DNA of 34,727 nucleotides from UBA11540 sp045531755 (GTDB lineage: Bacteria; Bacillota; Clostridia; Oscillospirales; Ruminococcaceae), in assembly GCA_045531755.1 (NCBI GenBank), contig JAZSEP010000025.1, forward strand, positions 1-34,727, in the 5' to 3' direction. Every line of letters begins with the position of its first letter. Position 1 is the stretch's first letter. The translations under genes and the position numbers were made by a program. Positions 14,840 to 22,796 of the stretch are shown in pieces. The notes below the pieces were generated by a model. It was not told the DNA's origin. It did no database searches and saw only the letters and a list, made by a program, of their open reading frames with translations.

Positions 14840-15613
14840 CTATCCTACTACTGCCTTTATATCTATCATATTTTGTGTCGCATCTTCTCTTTTTGCATAC
14901 AACAAGTACTCAACGTTTCCGTCTGTGCCTGTTATGCAGGATTTGCAAACGTCAATAACCTTGATACCATTATCTCTGCAACAGTCAAGAATCTTTGATA
15001 TCGCTGCGATATGAGCCTTTTTATCCTTAACTATTCCATTCTTTCCGATGTTTTGCCGTCCCACCTCAAACTGGGGCTTTATCAGCAGAGCACACTCGCA
15101 GTTTTCCGGCATAAGACTCGGCAGCTTTTCTATAACTGCAGTGAGCGAAATGAAGGAAACGTCACAGCAGATAAACTCAGGGACAAACCCAATATCATCA
15201 GGCTGTAAATCACGAATATTCATACCTTCAAGAGAAAGGACGTCTTCCCTATTCAAGAGTGACGGATGAAGCTGTCCGTGTCCGACGTCTACCGCACAGA
15301 CCTTCTTTGCCCCGCCTTGTAAAAGGCAATCTGTGAATCCGCCCGTAGAAGCACCGATATCCAGACAAAGCTTATCGGTTACGTTAATTTGAAAGGTATT
15401 TATTGCGTGTTCAAGCTTTAATCCGCCGCGTCCTACGAACTTAAGCTGTTCGCCCGTAATTTCTATTTCATCTGTTTCATCTACGAGATACGAACTCTTA
15501 GTGCGCACCACAGCATTAACACTCACCTTACCGGAAGCTACAAGCTCTTGCGCTCTCCGGCGAGATTCGGTGAGATTTCGACGGGTCATTTCAACGTCCA
15601 AACGTGTTTTCAT
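14840..15613 (-). CDS. tlyA: TlyA family rRNA 2'-O-methyltransferase (hemolysin A-like)
   Basis: A 257-residue protein. The N-terminal S4 RNA-binding domain (about 1-62, RLDVEMTRRNLTESRRRAQ) is followed by an FtsJ-type methyltransferase with the SAM site LDIGASTGGFTDCLLQGGA, AVDVGHGQL, the CDVSFISL strand and LIKPQFEVGR. Characterised TlyA methylates ribosomal RNA on the ribose of cytidines and affects capreomycin sensitivity; the hemolysin label is historical. The start is the ATG overlapping the dxs stop by one base (TGATG), so translation is coupled. Confidence 0.93.
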   Translation of the reverse strand: MKTRLDVEMTRRNLTESRRRAQELVASGKVSVNAVVRTKSSYLVDETDEIEITGEQLKFVGRGGLKLEHAINTFQINVTDKLCLDIGASTGGFTDCLLQGGAKKVCAVDVGHGQLHPSLLNREDVLSLEGMNIRDLQPDDIGFVPEFICCDVSFISLTAVIEKLPSLMPENCECALLIKPQFEVGRQNIGKNGIVKDKKAHIAAISKILDCCRDNGIKVIDVCKSCITGTDGNVEYLLYAKREDATQNMIDIKAVVG

Positions 15614-17454
15614 CAGAGTTCTGCCTTCTCTTTTACAGTTTTTAAAATACCGTTACAGTCAAGCCCAAGCTTTTCGAGGCTTCGCGCTACAGACGCGTGT
15701 TGCACAAAACCGTCTACTGCACGGATATAAAAGTCTCCGTTAAAGCCTTCCTCGGTCAAACGCGAAAGAAACTCTTCCGCAACCGAACCCCTTTTTATTC
15801 CCTCTTCAAAGAAAAATACCTTTTTGTACTGTTTTGCTTTTAAAATACACTCGGAATCGATAGGATGTATTTTCACAAGCTTGACTAACGAAACATTCAG
15901 TTTTTCCGCAACCTTTGCAACGTTTGCAAAGATTCTGCCATAAGAGACTAACAAAACGTCACTACTGCCGTCGAAACTCTCCCAATTATCAGAAGCTCTT
16001 TGGTAATTAACGGGTGCGTCATACTGGCTTCCTCTTGGGTATCTGACGGAAACAGGTCCGTTTATCGAACCGACAGCTGTCTCAAGACAGAGCGAAAGGT
16101 CGTTGTAGTCGCTTGGAGAAAAAACAGTCATATTCGGCATCTGACTCATAAAAGCGACGTCAAACAGGCCCTGATGAGTTACACCGTCTTCCCCGACAAT
16201 TCCTGCGCGGTCAACCGCAAATACCACGTGACGATTTTCAATACAAGCATCATGGAGAATCTGGTCATATCCTCTCTGCAAAAACGTGGAATATACTGCA
16301 CACACGGGAACGGTGCCGTTCTTCGCCATTGCTGCCGAAAACGTAACAGCGTGTTCCTCTGCAATTCCAACGTCAAAAAACCTATCGGGAAACTTTTCTG
16401 CAAAGGAATCTAACCCCGTTGAACTCTTCATAGCCGCAGTTATAGCACAAATACGTCCATCCTTTTCTGCAAGCTCAACAAGCTTTTTTCCAAACACATT
16501 GGTATAGCTTTCGCTTGAAGACGCAAGCACTCCGGTCTCAGCATCAAATCTTCCTACTCCGTGGTATTTGGAAGGGTCGTTCTCTGCAAACTCATAGCCC
16601 TTTCCTTTTTTTGTGTTCACGTGAACAACAACGGGGCGCTTTAGTTTTTTGGCGCGTGCAAGAACTCTGCACAACTGTGAAATGTCGTGCCCGTCGGTTG
16701 GACCAAGATAAACAAAGCCAAAGCTTTCAAAGATGTTGCTATTATAAATAGCATCTTTGACGCGTTTTTTTGTATTAGAAATTAATCGTCTTATCGGTTT
16801 TCCAATCAAAGGAAGCCTTTCAAGGAAAGCGGTCACACCGTCTTTGAGGTCAAAGTATCCTTGTTTGGTTCTCATTTGAGTGAGGTGTTTTGCTAACGCG
16901 CCCACGTTCTTTGAAATAGACATCTCGTTATCGTTTACTATCACTATAAGCTTTTTGTCGCTTCTTCCGGCGTTATTGAGCGCTTCATACGACTGTCCGC
17001 CTGTGAGGGCGCCATCACCTATAACTGCTAAAACATAGCCGTCATCGTTATTTATAGCTTTAGAGTATGCAAGACCGCAGGCGACGGATATAGACGTGCT
17101 TGCGTGACCTGAAACAAAGCTGTCATATTCGCTTTCACTTTCACGCGGAAAACCTGAAAGCCCGTTTTCCTGCCTGAGCTTTGAAAAATCGGTCCTTCTA
17201 CCTGTCAGAATTTTATGAGTATACGCCTGATGTCCCACATCCCAAACAAATTGGTCACGCGGACAGTCAAACACCTTGTGCATAGCTATCGTAAGCTCAA
17301 CTGCTCCCAAGTTAGAAGACAGGTGTCCGCCCGTTTCAGAAAGTGAATGTACAAGAAAATATCTGATTTCTTGTGCAAGTTCCTGAAGCTGTGAAACATT
17401 AAGACGCTTCAAGTCACCTGGACTATTAACTTTTTCCAGATATTTAAATTCCAT
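15613..17454 (-). CDS. dxs: 1-deoxy-D-xylulose-5-phosphate synthase
   Basis: A 613-residue thiamine-diphosphate enzyme that condenses pyruvate and glyceraldehyde-3-phosphate, the first step of the MEP isoprenoid pathway. Visible motifs: GGHLSSNLG with the active-site histidine at 44, the TPP/Mg motif GDGALTGG (from 146) continuing to NDNEMSIS (174 on), and DVGIAEEHAVTFSAAMA in the pyrimidine domain. The C-terminal transketolase domain has VLLVSYGRI. Cytoplasmic dimer. It is adjacent to the farnesyl diphosphate synthase gene, so this segment provides entry and elongation steps of isoprenoid synthesis. Confidence 0.97.
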   Translation of the reverse strand: MEFKYLEKVNSPGDLKRLNVSQLQELAQEIRYFLVHSLSETGGHLSSNLGAVELTIAMHKVFDCPRDQFVWDVGHQAYTHKILTGRRTDFSKLRQENGLSGFPRESESEYDSFVSGHASTSISVACGLAYSKAINNDDGYVLAVIGDGALTGGQSYEALNNAGRSDKKLIVIVNDNEMSISKNVGALAKHLTQMRTKQGYFDLKDGVTAFLERLPLIGKPIRRLISNTKKRVKDAIYNSNIFESFGFVYLGPTDGHDISQLCRVLARAKKLKRPVVVHVNTKKGKGYEFAENDPSKYHGVGRFDAETGVLASSSESYTNVFGKKLVELAEKDGRICAITAAMKSSTGLDSFAEKFPDRFFDVGIAEEHAVTFSAAMAKNGTVPVCAVYSTFLQRGYDQILHDACIENRHVVFAVDRAGIVGEDGVTHQGLFDVAFMSQMPNMTVFSPSDYNDLSLCLETAVGSINGPVSVRYPRGSQYDAPVNYQRASDNWESFDGSSDVLLVSYGRIFANVAKVAEKLNVSLVKLVKIHPIDSECILKAKQYKKVFFFEEGIKRGSVAEEFLSRLTEEGFNGDFYIRAVDGFVQHASVARSLEKLGLDCNGILKTVKEKAEL

Positions 17455-17468
17455 AAGAACCTCTGAAT

Positions 17469-18341
17469 TTAGTTATTTCGTTTGGTAAGATACCGCGCAA
17501 GAGATTTCAGAAAATCAGTATCGCCATCAATACTATGCAAAGCGTCACACGCCTCGTCGGTTAATAAATCAGCCATTTTTTTGCACTCTTCAACGCCCAA
17601 AAGACTAACGTAGGTGTCCTTCAAATTTTCAGCATCGCTTCCAATCGGCTTTCCAAGCAGTTGTTCATCGCCCGTTACGTCAAGGATATCATCGGTTATT
17701 TGGAAAGCCAGTCCTACTTTTTGAGCATAGGTTTTGGCAGATTCAATAATTTTGGTGTCGTCGGATTCAACACAGCCCATAAGGCAAGCGCCCTCAATTA
17801 AAGCAGAAGTCTTGAGCATATTTATAGTGTCAAGTTGTTTGCAGCTGACTTTTCTTCCCTCGTGCGCAAGGTCAATAACCTGACCGCCAATCATACCATG
17901 AACTCCTGCATTATGTGAAAGGATTTTAACTGCTTTGATTTTGCTTTTATCATCCAGGTCACTTTCGGTTATCAACTCGAATGCCATTGTGAGAAGCGCG
18001 TCTCCTGCCAAAAGAGCGGTTGCCTCGCCGAATTTAACGTGACAGGACGGCTGACCTCTTCGGATGTCATCATCATCCATACAAGGCAGATCGTCGTGTA
18101 TCAAAGAATACGTGTGCACGAGTTCAACTGCGCACGCCAACGGCAAAAGCTTTTTGGTTTCAGTACCGCAAAGCTTGCCAAACTCAAGGGTGAGTATAGG
18201 TCTGATTCTTTTTCCGCCTGCCGCCGTGCTGTAATACATCGCTTCCAAAACCTCTTGGTATTCATACCCTCTATCTGAAAATTTTTCAGCAAGGTATCTG
18301 TCAACAAGCGTTTTGTAATCTTTCAGTACACTATTTATCAT
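17469..18341 (-). CDS. ispA: farnesyl diphosphate synthase (polyprenyl synthetase)
   Basis: A 290-residue class I prenyltransferase. The first aspartate-rich motif is DDLPCMD (residues 83-89), the bacterial DDxxxxD form, and the second is DDILD (217-221). The aromatic residue five positions before the first motif (Y78 in YSLIHDD) is the usual sign of a C15 product. GGKRIRP near residue 43 binds diphosphate. An upstream in-frame TTG at 18350 would add three residues, but the ATG at 18341 is correctly spaced from AAAGG and is preferred. It overlaps the end of xseB by 11 bases. Products feed undecaprenyl phosphate and quinone synthesis. Confidence 0.94.
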   Translation of the reverse strand: MINSVLKDYKTLVDRYLAEKFSDRGYEYQEVLEAMYYSTAAGGKRIRPILTLEFGKLCGTETKKLLPLACAVELVHTYSLIHDDLPCMDDDDIRRGQPSCHVKFGEATALLAGDALLTMAFELITESDLDDKSKIKAVKILSHNAGVHGMIGGQVIDLAHEGRKVSCKQLDTINMLKTSALIEGACLMGCVESDDTKIIESAKTYAQKVGLAFQITDDILDVTGDEQLLGKPIGSDAENLKDTYVSLLGVEECKKMADLLTDEACDALHSIDGDTDFLKSLARYLTKRNN

Positions 18342-18531
18342 TATCTTCAACCTTTATTTCCTTCAAAGTGAGCTCGGCTTTTTTCAGAAATTCGTTACAT
18401 TCGGATGCCAATTTGGAAGCCTCGGCATAAAGCTCTACTGCTTTTTCAAGCGGAGTGTCTTGGTCTTCGATAAGCTTAACAATCTCTTCAAGACGTGCAA
18501 GCTTGTCCTCAAACGCATTTTTCATTGCCAT
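18331..18531 (-). CDS. xseB: exodeoxyribonuclease VII small subunit
   Basis: A 66-residue protein with the XseB pattern FEDKLARLEEIVKLIE, then PLEKAVELYAEASKLASECNEFL, two helices that bind the large subunit as multiple copies. Several in-frame ATGs occur (18537, 18531, 18525); AGGAG at 18541-18545 gives nine bases to 18531, the best spacing, while 18537 would have only three. The gene overlaps the 3' end of xseA by about 23 bases, so translation is coupled and supports the high small-subunit ratio of the enzyme. Confidence 0.92.
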   Translation of the reverse strand: MAMKNAFEDKLARLEEIVKLIEDQDTPLEKAVELYAEASKLASECNEFLKKAELTLKEIKVEDNDK

Positions 18532-19735
18532 CTTCATCAACTCCTGTAACAACAGCCCTGAAGGTTCCGTCAGTTAATCTTATTGTGATTTCCTGTCCTA
18601 AAGCAAGCTGTTTTTTTGAAATTATATGACCCACACTGTCGCTTTTCACAACAGCGTATCCCCTTTTCAACACCGAGAAAGGATTTATTGCTTCAAGCTT
18701 CTCGCAACTGCCGGAAAATCGAGCTGAAAGTAGCGAGAGTTTGTTTTTTACTACTCTCTCTGAATATTTTAGCAAAAAATCAGTCTTTTGTCTATTTTTT
18801 TGCACGTTTTCACAAAGTTTTGCAACAATTTTCGGCATATATACATCATTGACGGTATATTTATTCGCAGAAATTTTTGTTTCGAGCAAAAAACTCGCCC
18901 TTTTGTGCAGAGAATCAACCTTTTCAAGAAATTCCTTTGCCGACACACCTGCAAGCTCCGCCGCTGCAGATGGAGTTGGGGCTCGAAGGTCAGCAACAAA
19001 ATCACATATAGTAAAATCGGTTTCGTGTCCAATGGCGGAAATTACGGGAGTTCTACAGTTGAAAACAGCGTATGCCAACGCCTCGTTGTTAAATTCAAAC
19101 AAATCCTCGCTTGAACCGCCGCCACGCGCGATGATGATAAGGTCTGCTGTACCGTTAAGCTCAATACTTTCAATAGCTCTTATCACTTCAGGGGCAGTAT
19201 TGGTTCCCTGAACGGAAACAGGATACAGATCGACCTGCACATAGGGCATTCTTCTGCGCAATATATTGAGTATATCTTGGATTGCGGCTCCTGTTTTTGA
19301 GGAAATTACCGCAATTTTCTTTGGAATTTTGGGTATTGCCTTTTTGAACGCTTCATCAAACAGACCCTTTTCTGCGAGGCGGGCTTTAAGCTGTTCGAAG
19401 GCTATGCTTAAAGCTCCTGCTCCGTATGGTATTACGTCACTTACTACGAGTTGGTATGCTCCGTCGCGTTCATAAAGTGTAACGTCTGCTCTGAGAATAA
19501 CAGACATACCATCCTCAATTTCGAATTTTATTCTGTCGGCAAACCCTTTGAACATAACTGCTTTTACCGACGCCTCGGCATCCTTCACGGAAAAGTAGCA
19601 GTGCCCCGAGCGATAATTGCGGCTGAAATTGGAAACCTCACCGACAACGTAAACGCCGCGCAGCTTCGGGTCGTCGGAAAGAAGAAACTTTATGTATCTG
19701 TTTAACTGTGAAACCGTGATATAACTATCGCTCAC
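18509..19735 (-). CDS. xseA: exodeoxyribonuclease VII large subunit
   Basis: A 408-residue nuclease subunit. The N-terminal OB fold (about residues 1-105) opens YITVSQLNRYIKFLL and carries VYVVGEVSNFSRNYRSGHCYF. The catalytic domain shows IIARGGGSSEDLFEFNNE and ISAIGHETDFTICDFVADLRAPTPSAAAE. A long helical, lysine-rich region (about 275-360) precedes the last strand domain, where XseB subunits bind. The complex degrades single-stranded DNA from both ends in the cytoplasm. It begins 11 bases after the Kae1-like gene. Confidence 0.96.
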   Translation of the reverse strand: MSDSYITVSQLNRYIKFLLSDDPKLRGVYVVGEVSNFSRNYRSGHCYFSVKDAEASVKAVMFKGFADRIKFEIEDGMSVILRADVTLYERDGAYQLVVSDVIPYGAGALSIAFEQLKARLAEKGLFDEAFKKAIPKIPKKIAVISSKTGAAIQDILNILRRRMPYVQVDLYPVSVQGTNTAPEVIRAIESIELNGTADLIIIARGGGSSEDLFEFNNEALAYAVFNCRTPVISAIGHETDFTICDFVADLRAPTPSAAAELAGVSAKEFLEKVDSLHKRASFLLETKISANKYTVNDVYMPKIVAKLCENVQKNRQKTDFLLKYSERVVKNKLSLLSARFSGSCEKLEAINPFSVLKRGYAVVKSDSVGHIISKKQLALGQEITIRLTDGTFRAVVTGVDEDGNEKCV

Positions 19736-19746
19736 CTACTCACCAC

Positions 19747-20655
19747 CTAAAAAAGTGCTGCAAGTACCGCTGTACCACAAGCATTATCTGAAGAAAATTC
19801 AGGTTTTGCAAAAATTGCATCCTTGCAAAATGAAAGGTCATTTCTTATTATGCTGTTTGACATTACGCCGCCAACAAAAAGTATCGGAAGGTCGGGAAAC
19901 TTTTCCTTCGCGTTGATTACAAGTTTACAAACAGAAGCAGAGATATATTTCAAGCAATAAAGTGCAATATCTTCGGGTGAATTCTTATCTTCAAGCATCT
20001 TTTTGCACTTGTTTTCTACTCCTGAAAGTGACAAGCTCAATCCATTTACAGATGGGCGGATATTGAACTTCAATTTGCTCTTCAGCGCTAATGCTTCGAG
20101 CTCTTTTCCTGCAGGAAAACCGAGACCTAACATATTGCCAACCCTATCAACAGCCTGTCCGGCCTTGAGGTCAGAAGAGCTGCCAATCAAGAAAATCTGA
20201 GGCGCTGTGTCGGTTTTTTTGACCAAAAGAAGCTCTGTTGTTCCGCCGGAAAGATGGAGCGCCAAAAAATCTCTTTCAAAGAGTTCCAAACGCTGAGAGG
20301 AAAATAATCCAGCTGCGATGTGCCCCTGCTGATGTGTAAAGTATTTTACTTTTACATCATTTACTTTGCCAATAGTCTCTGCAATTGTTTTTCCGACTAA
20401 AAAACAAGGCATATACGACCCTTCGTTTGAGCAAGGTCTATCGGAAACGCCGATATAATCAATTTTTTGGGGCAAATTAAGACCGTCCAAAACCTCAGAA
20501 AACTGTTTGGTGTGTAAAAACACCGCATCACTTTGTCTTAATCCTACCGCGTTTTCCTTTACCGGCAGAAGCTTTCTGCTGTGGGATATTTTGCCATCTT
20601 CATATACAGCTACAGACGTGGTGTAATTACTTGTATCAATTCCCAGCGTTATCAT
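19747..20655 (-). CDS. Kae1/TsaD-like protein (peptidase M22 family paralogue)
   Basis: A 302-residue ASKHA-fold protein. It begins MITLGIDTSNYTTSVAVYED, has the Kae1 metal-binding pair H108 and H112 in HQQGH, the nucleotide motif SGGTTEL at 136-142 and a late aspartate D290 in SSDNACGTA. Those are the metal and ATP ligands of TsaD, the tRNA threonylcarbamoyl transferase. However, the protein is shorter than canonical TsaD (about 340) and opens IDTSN rather than IETSCDE. It corresponds to the divergent clostridial paralogue found between nusB and xseA; the canonical tsaD is presumably elsewhere. Its substrate is unknown. It overlaps the end of nusB by 20 bases and has GAGGGA as ribosome site. 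Confidence 0.83.
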   Translation of the reverse strand: MITLGIDTSNYTTSVAVYEDGKISHSRKLLPVKENAVGLRQSDAVFLHTKQFSEVLDGLNLPQKIDYIGVSDRPCSNEGSYMPCFLVGKTIAETIGKVNDVKVKYFTHQQGHIAAGLFSSQRLELFERDFLALHLSGGTTELLLVKKTDTAPQIFLIGSSSDLKAGQAVDRVGNMLGLGFPAGKELEALALKSKLKFNIRPSVNGLSLSLSGVENKCKKMLEDKNSPEDIALYCLKYISASVCKLVINAKEKFPDLPILFVGGVMSNSIIRNDLSFCKDAIFAKPEFSSDNACGTAVLAALF

Positions 20656-21049
20656 TTGCTCTATCCCTCACGAAGCTCCCCAAAACCCCATTTACGAATG
20701 CAGAGTCCTCTTTTGTGGAAAACTTTTTCGCAAGATCTACCGCTTCGTTTATTACAGCGGCGTCGGGAATTCCGTTTTCATCAGTTAGCTCATACACGGC
20801 AAGTCGCAAAATTGAAAGCGAAACCTTTGAAATTCTGTTTTTGTTCCACCTCTTGAGATAGTTTTCAAACTGCGCATCAAGCGCATCGATGTTTGCAATT
20901 ACATCGGTTGCTGCTTTAATGGCATACTCCCCTACCTCTATATCTCTTGCTTCTGAAGCTTTGCTTATTATTTCCTGTATAGTGTCCTCAGTAAACATCT
21001 TTTCAAAAATAAGCACAAAAGCTTGTTCACGTTCTTCTCTTCTTGTCAT
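20636..21049 (-). CDS. nusB: transcription antitermination factor NusB
   Basis: A 137-residue all-helical protein. It begins TRREEREQAFVLIFEKMF, the conserved first helix that includes the RNA-binding arginines. It continues with NRISKVSLSILRLAVYEL and ends PDAAVINEAVDLAKKFSTKEDSAFVNGVLG, the most conserved NusB block. With NusE (S10) it binds boxA RNA to prevent premature termination on rRNA operons. The start is the ATG at 21049 preceded by GAGGAAACAAA; an upstream ATG at 21067 would remove the ribosome site. The gene sits immediately behind an intrinsic terminator and leads the housekeeping run. Confidence 0.95.
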   Translation of the reverse strand: MTRREEREQAFVLIFEKMFTEDTIQEIISKASEARDIEVGEYAIKAATDVIANIDALDAQFENYLKRWNKNRISKVSLSILRLAVYELTDENGIPDAAVINEAVDLAKKFSTKEDSAFVNGVLGSFVRDRANDNAGN

Positions 21050-21075
21050 TTTGTTTCCTCTTTCCAAAATAAAAT

Positions 21076-21116
21076 AAGCTGTCCATAACTTTTATTAACT
21101 TTTGTTAGGACAGCTT
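21076..21116 (-). terminator. intrinsic terminator between asp23 and nusB
   Basis: AAGCTGTCC (21076-21084) and GGACAGCTT (21108-21116) form a nine-base perfect stem. TAAC (21086-21089) and GTTA (21104-21107) extend it past a one-base bulge. On the minus strand the run ATTTTATTTT follows. The structure ends 27 bases before the nusB ATG. Confidence 0.85.
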
Positions 21117-21140
21117 GTTTCTTAAAAATTCAAAGTGCAA

Positions 21141-21491
21141 TCAGTCTTTTGAAACAGCCACATCCATTACATGAACGTTGACCTTGGAAACCACAAGACC
21201 CGTCATATTTTGAACCGCCTGCTTTACTCTTCTTTGTATTTCCTCGCATACGTCGGGAATTCGCGCGCTTTGTTCAACGCAAACATAAACTCCGATTTCA
21301 GCGACATCCTTTTTCATATTTATTCTTATAGATCGCGCTGCTCCTTTAGGAGATATAACGCTTTTTATATTAACAGGAGCCTCGGCCATTGATTCAACTC
21401 CGTGAACCTCGCTTGCCGCCATCTTGGCAACAGAAGCCACAACGTCCTCGGAGATTTTGAGAGATGATGCAGTGTTTTTCTGATTTATCAT
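21141..21491 (-). CDS. Asp23/Gls24 family envelope stress protein
   Basis: A 116-residue protein of the Asp23 family. It carries SLKISEDVVASVAKMAASEVHGVESMA at the N-terminus (about 8-34), then INMKKDVAEIGVYVCVEQSARIPDVCEEIQRRVKQAVQNMTGLVVSKVNVHVMDV, which is the conserved C-terminal pattern (read in pieces, about 60-112). In Bacillota these proteins associate with the membrane through AmaP-like partners and respond to envelope stress; a single copy ahead of nusB is common in Clostridia. The start is ATG 21491 with GGAGGA upstream; an open frame extends to 21557 but has no ribosome site. It is bracketed by terminators on both sides, so it is probably monocistronic or weakly linked to nusB. 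Confidence 0.9.
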   Translation of the reverse strand: MINQKNTASSLKISEDVVASVAKMAASEVHGVESMAEAPVNIKSVISPKGAARSIRINMKKDVAEIGVYVCVEQSARIPDVCEEIQRRVKQAVQNMTGLVVSKVNVHVMDVAVSKD

Positions 21492-21545
21492 ATGCGTCCT
21501 CCATTTTACCTTGTTATTTGTACGCAGTAATTCACAATTTACTTT

Positions 21546-21574
21546 ATTGTACCACATATAAAAAAAAGATACAA
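21546..21574 (-). promoter_or_regulatory. candidate promoter of asp23 overlapping the spoIIIA terminator
   Basis: On the minus strand TTGTAT (21569-21574), a 17-base spacer and TACAAT (21546-21551) lie upstream of asp23. A TG in the extended -10 position (TGGTACAAT) helps the weak -35. The -35 hexamer is inside the stem of the spoIIIA terminator. The leader would be about 48 bases. Confidence 0.55.
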
Positions 21575-21594
21575 CATTAAATTGTATCTTTTTT
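21562..21594 (-). terminator. terminator of the spoIIIA operon
   Basis: AAAAAAGATACAA (21562-21574) and TTGTATCTTTTTT (21582-21594) form a 13-base perfect stem with a seven-base loop. On the minus strand a run of Ts follows, 16 bases after the spoIIIAH stop region. The A/T flanks would allow some function on the other strand too. Confidence 0.9.
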
Positions 21595-21609
21595 CTTAAA
21601 ATATTATTG

Positions 21610-22158
21610 TTATTTTACTTCAACTATCTTTATATTTTCAGGTTCTATATCTGTTTCTCCCAAAATTATATCCATAATCTGAGCAGCTTCGCTCTGCAGC
21701 AGGCCGTCTGTTTGTACCACTATATTTGCGCTTTCTGCATCTATGTATGCAATACATTCTGTAAAGCCCTTTGCGACAATCAGATTTTCCACCTTGTTCT
21801 CAACCTCTATCGCCTGAGCTATAGTAAGCGCTTGAGCAGAAATCGTCTGTTGCTGTTCCTCATTGAGAGCTGTATCCGCTAACATATTCTGCATTGTCTG
21901 AACCGATTCTTCGCGCATCTTCTGTCTTGTCAGACGAGCCTGCGCGAAGAATTCTGCATTAGCGTTAGTTTCTTCTACCTCACCAGAGGTACCCGTAAGA
22001 ACTGCATCGCCGTAGTTTTCTCCCGAGCTCACCGTTGGGTCGGTATCTGTAGGTTCGATTTGATTTCCTGCGAGCGCAAAGTTGAGATATATAGCCACAG
22101 AAAGCCCAAGTACCAATGCTGCAAGGATTATCTGCCTTTTCCCAATTATCATATTCAT
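21610..22158 (-). CDS. spoIIIAH: stage III sporulation protein AH
   Basis: A 182-residue membrane protein. One N-terminal membrane helix (about residues 8-27) is followed by an acidic Thr/Ser/Glu-rich linker and a C-terminal ring-forming domain of the YscJ/FliF type, ending with ENLIVAKGFTECIAYID and ANIVVQTDGLL. SpoIIIAH in the mother-cell membrane meets forespore SpoIIQ to form the channel or feeding tube across the two membranes. The ATG follows AGGAGG with normal spacing. It is the last gene of the operon. Confidence 0.92.
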   Translation of the reverse strand: MNMIIGKRQIILAALVLGLSVAIYLNFALAGNQIEPTDTDPTVSSGENYGDAVLTGTSGEVEETNANAEFFAQARLTRQKMREESVQTMQNMLADTALNEEQQQTISAQALTIAQAIEVENKVENLIVAKGFTECIAYIDAESANIVVQTDGLLQSEAAQIMDIILGETDIEPENIKIVEVK

Positions 22159-22219
22159 ATGTGTTCCTCCTGTTTTACCTTTATGGTAATATATATGCCG
22201 TCAACCTCCAAAAATTCCA

Positions 22220-22795
22220 TCATCTCTGTTTTTTTGTTACAAAAACTCTATTGTGCGAAATATTAAGTGCTGTCGCTACTGCATTTGTAACCCGCTCCTG
22301 CACCAGCACGCTTCCTCCGCCCTCACAAATCACGACCACTCCCCCCACTTGAGGCATCAGCGTAGTCGTTACAAGCACGTCGTTTCCGTTACTTCTATTT
22401 TCAACTATTCCTGCTTTCGTTTCCTTTTCACTTTCAATGGTCTGTTTTGTCTTGTCCTGCCCTGTTTCCTCCTCGGTATTCGTTACTGTTCTTTCTTCTG
22501 TAAAAAACACGTATTCTTCCGTTTTTTCTAAAGTTATCATAACCGAGCATTTTCCTGCGCCTTCTATACTTTCAACTATTTTTTCTATTTTACTCTCAAG
22601 CAGTTCGGAATAGCTGTCGTAGTCAAAGAATCCCGTATCCGTATCTACCGTCTTCGGTTCTTCCTTGCCTGAGCAGTTGGAAAATGCAATTAAAAGTATC
22701 AGAGTTATACCTGCCACGAGTATATACGTGTTTCTTTTTGGGCTGTTCAGAAGTCTTTTTATCCTTTCTGAAATATTCAGCTTGTTTTCTTCCAA
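22220..22795 (-). CDS. spoIIIAG: stage III sporulation protein AG
   Basis: A 191-residue protein with a basic N-terminus, one membrane segment (about residues 24-41, YILVAGITLILLIAFSN) and a ring-building extracytoplasmic domain containing GAGKCSVMITLEKTEEYVF, a disordered Thr/Glu/Lys stretch and the typical PQVGGVVVICEGGGS and VTNAVATALNIS near the end. SpoIIIAG forms large rings in the channel. I place the start at the TTG 22793-22795, one base after the spoIIIAF stop, because GGAGG at 22805-22809 is correctly spaced to it. The frame stays open to 22819 but that start has no ribosome site. Confidence 0.9.
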   Translation of the reverse strand: MEENKLNISERIKRLLNSPKRNTYILVAGITLILLIAFSNCSGKEEPKTVDTDTGFFDYDSYSELLESKIEKIVESIEGAGKCSVMITLEKTEEYVFFTEERTVTNTEEETGQDKTKQTIESEKETKAGIVENRSNGNDVLVTTTLMPQVGGVVVICEGGGSVLVQERVTNAVATALNISHNRVFVTKKQR

Positions 22796-22796
22796 T

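Noticed and set aside
22165..22195. Small hairpin TTACC/GGTAA before spoIIIAH
   Set aside because: Only five base pairs with no U-tract; likely chance in AT-rich DNA.
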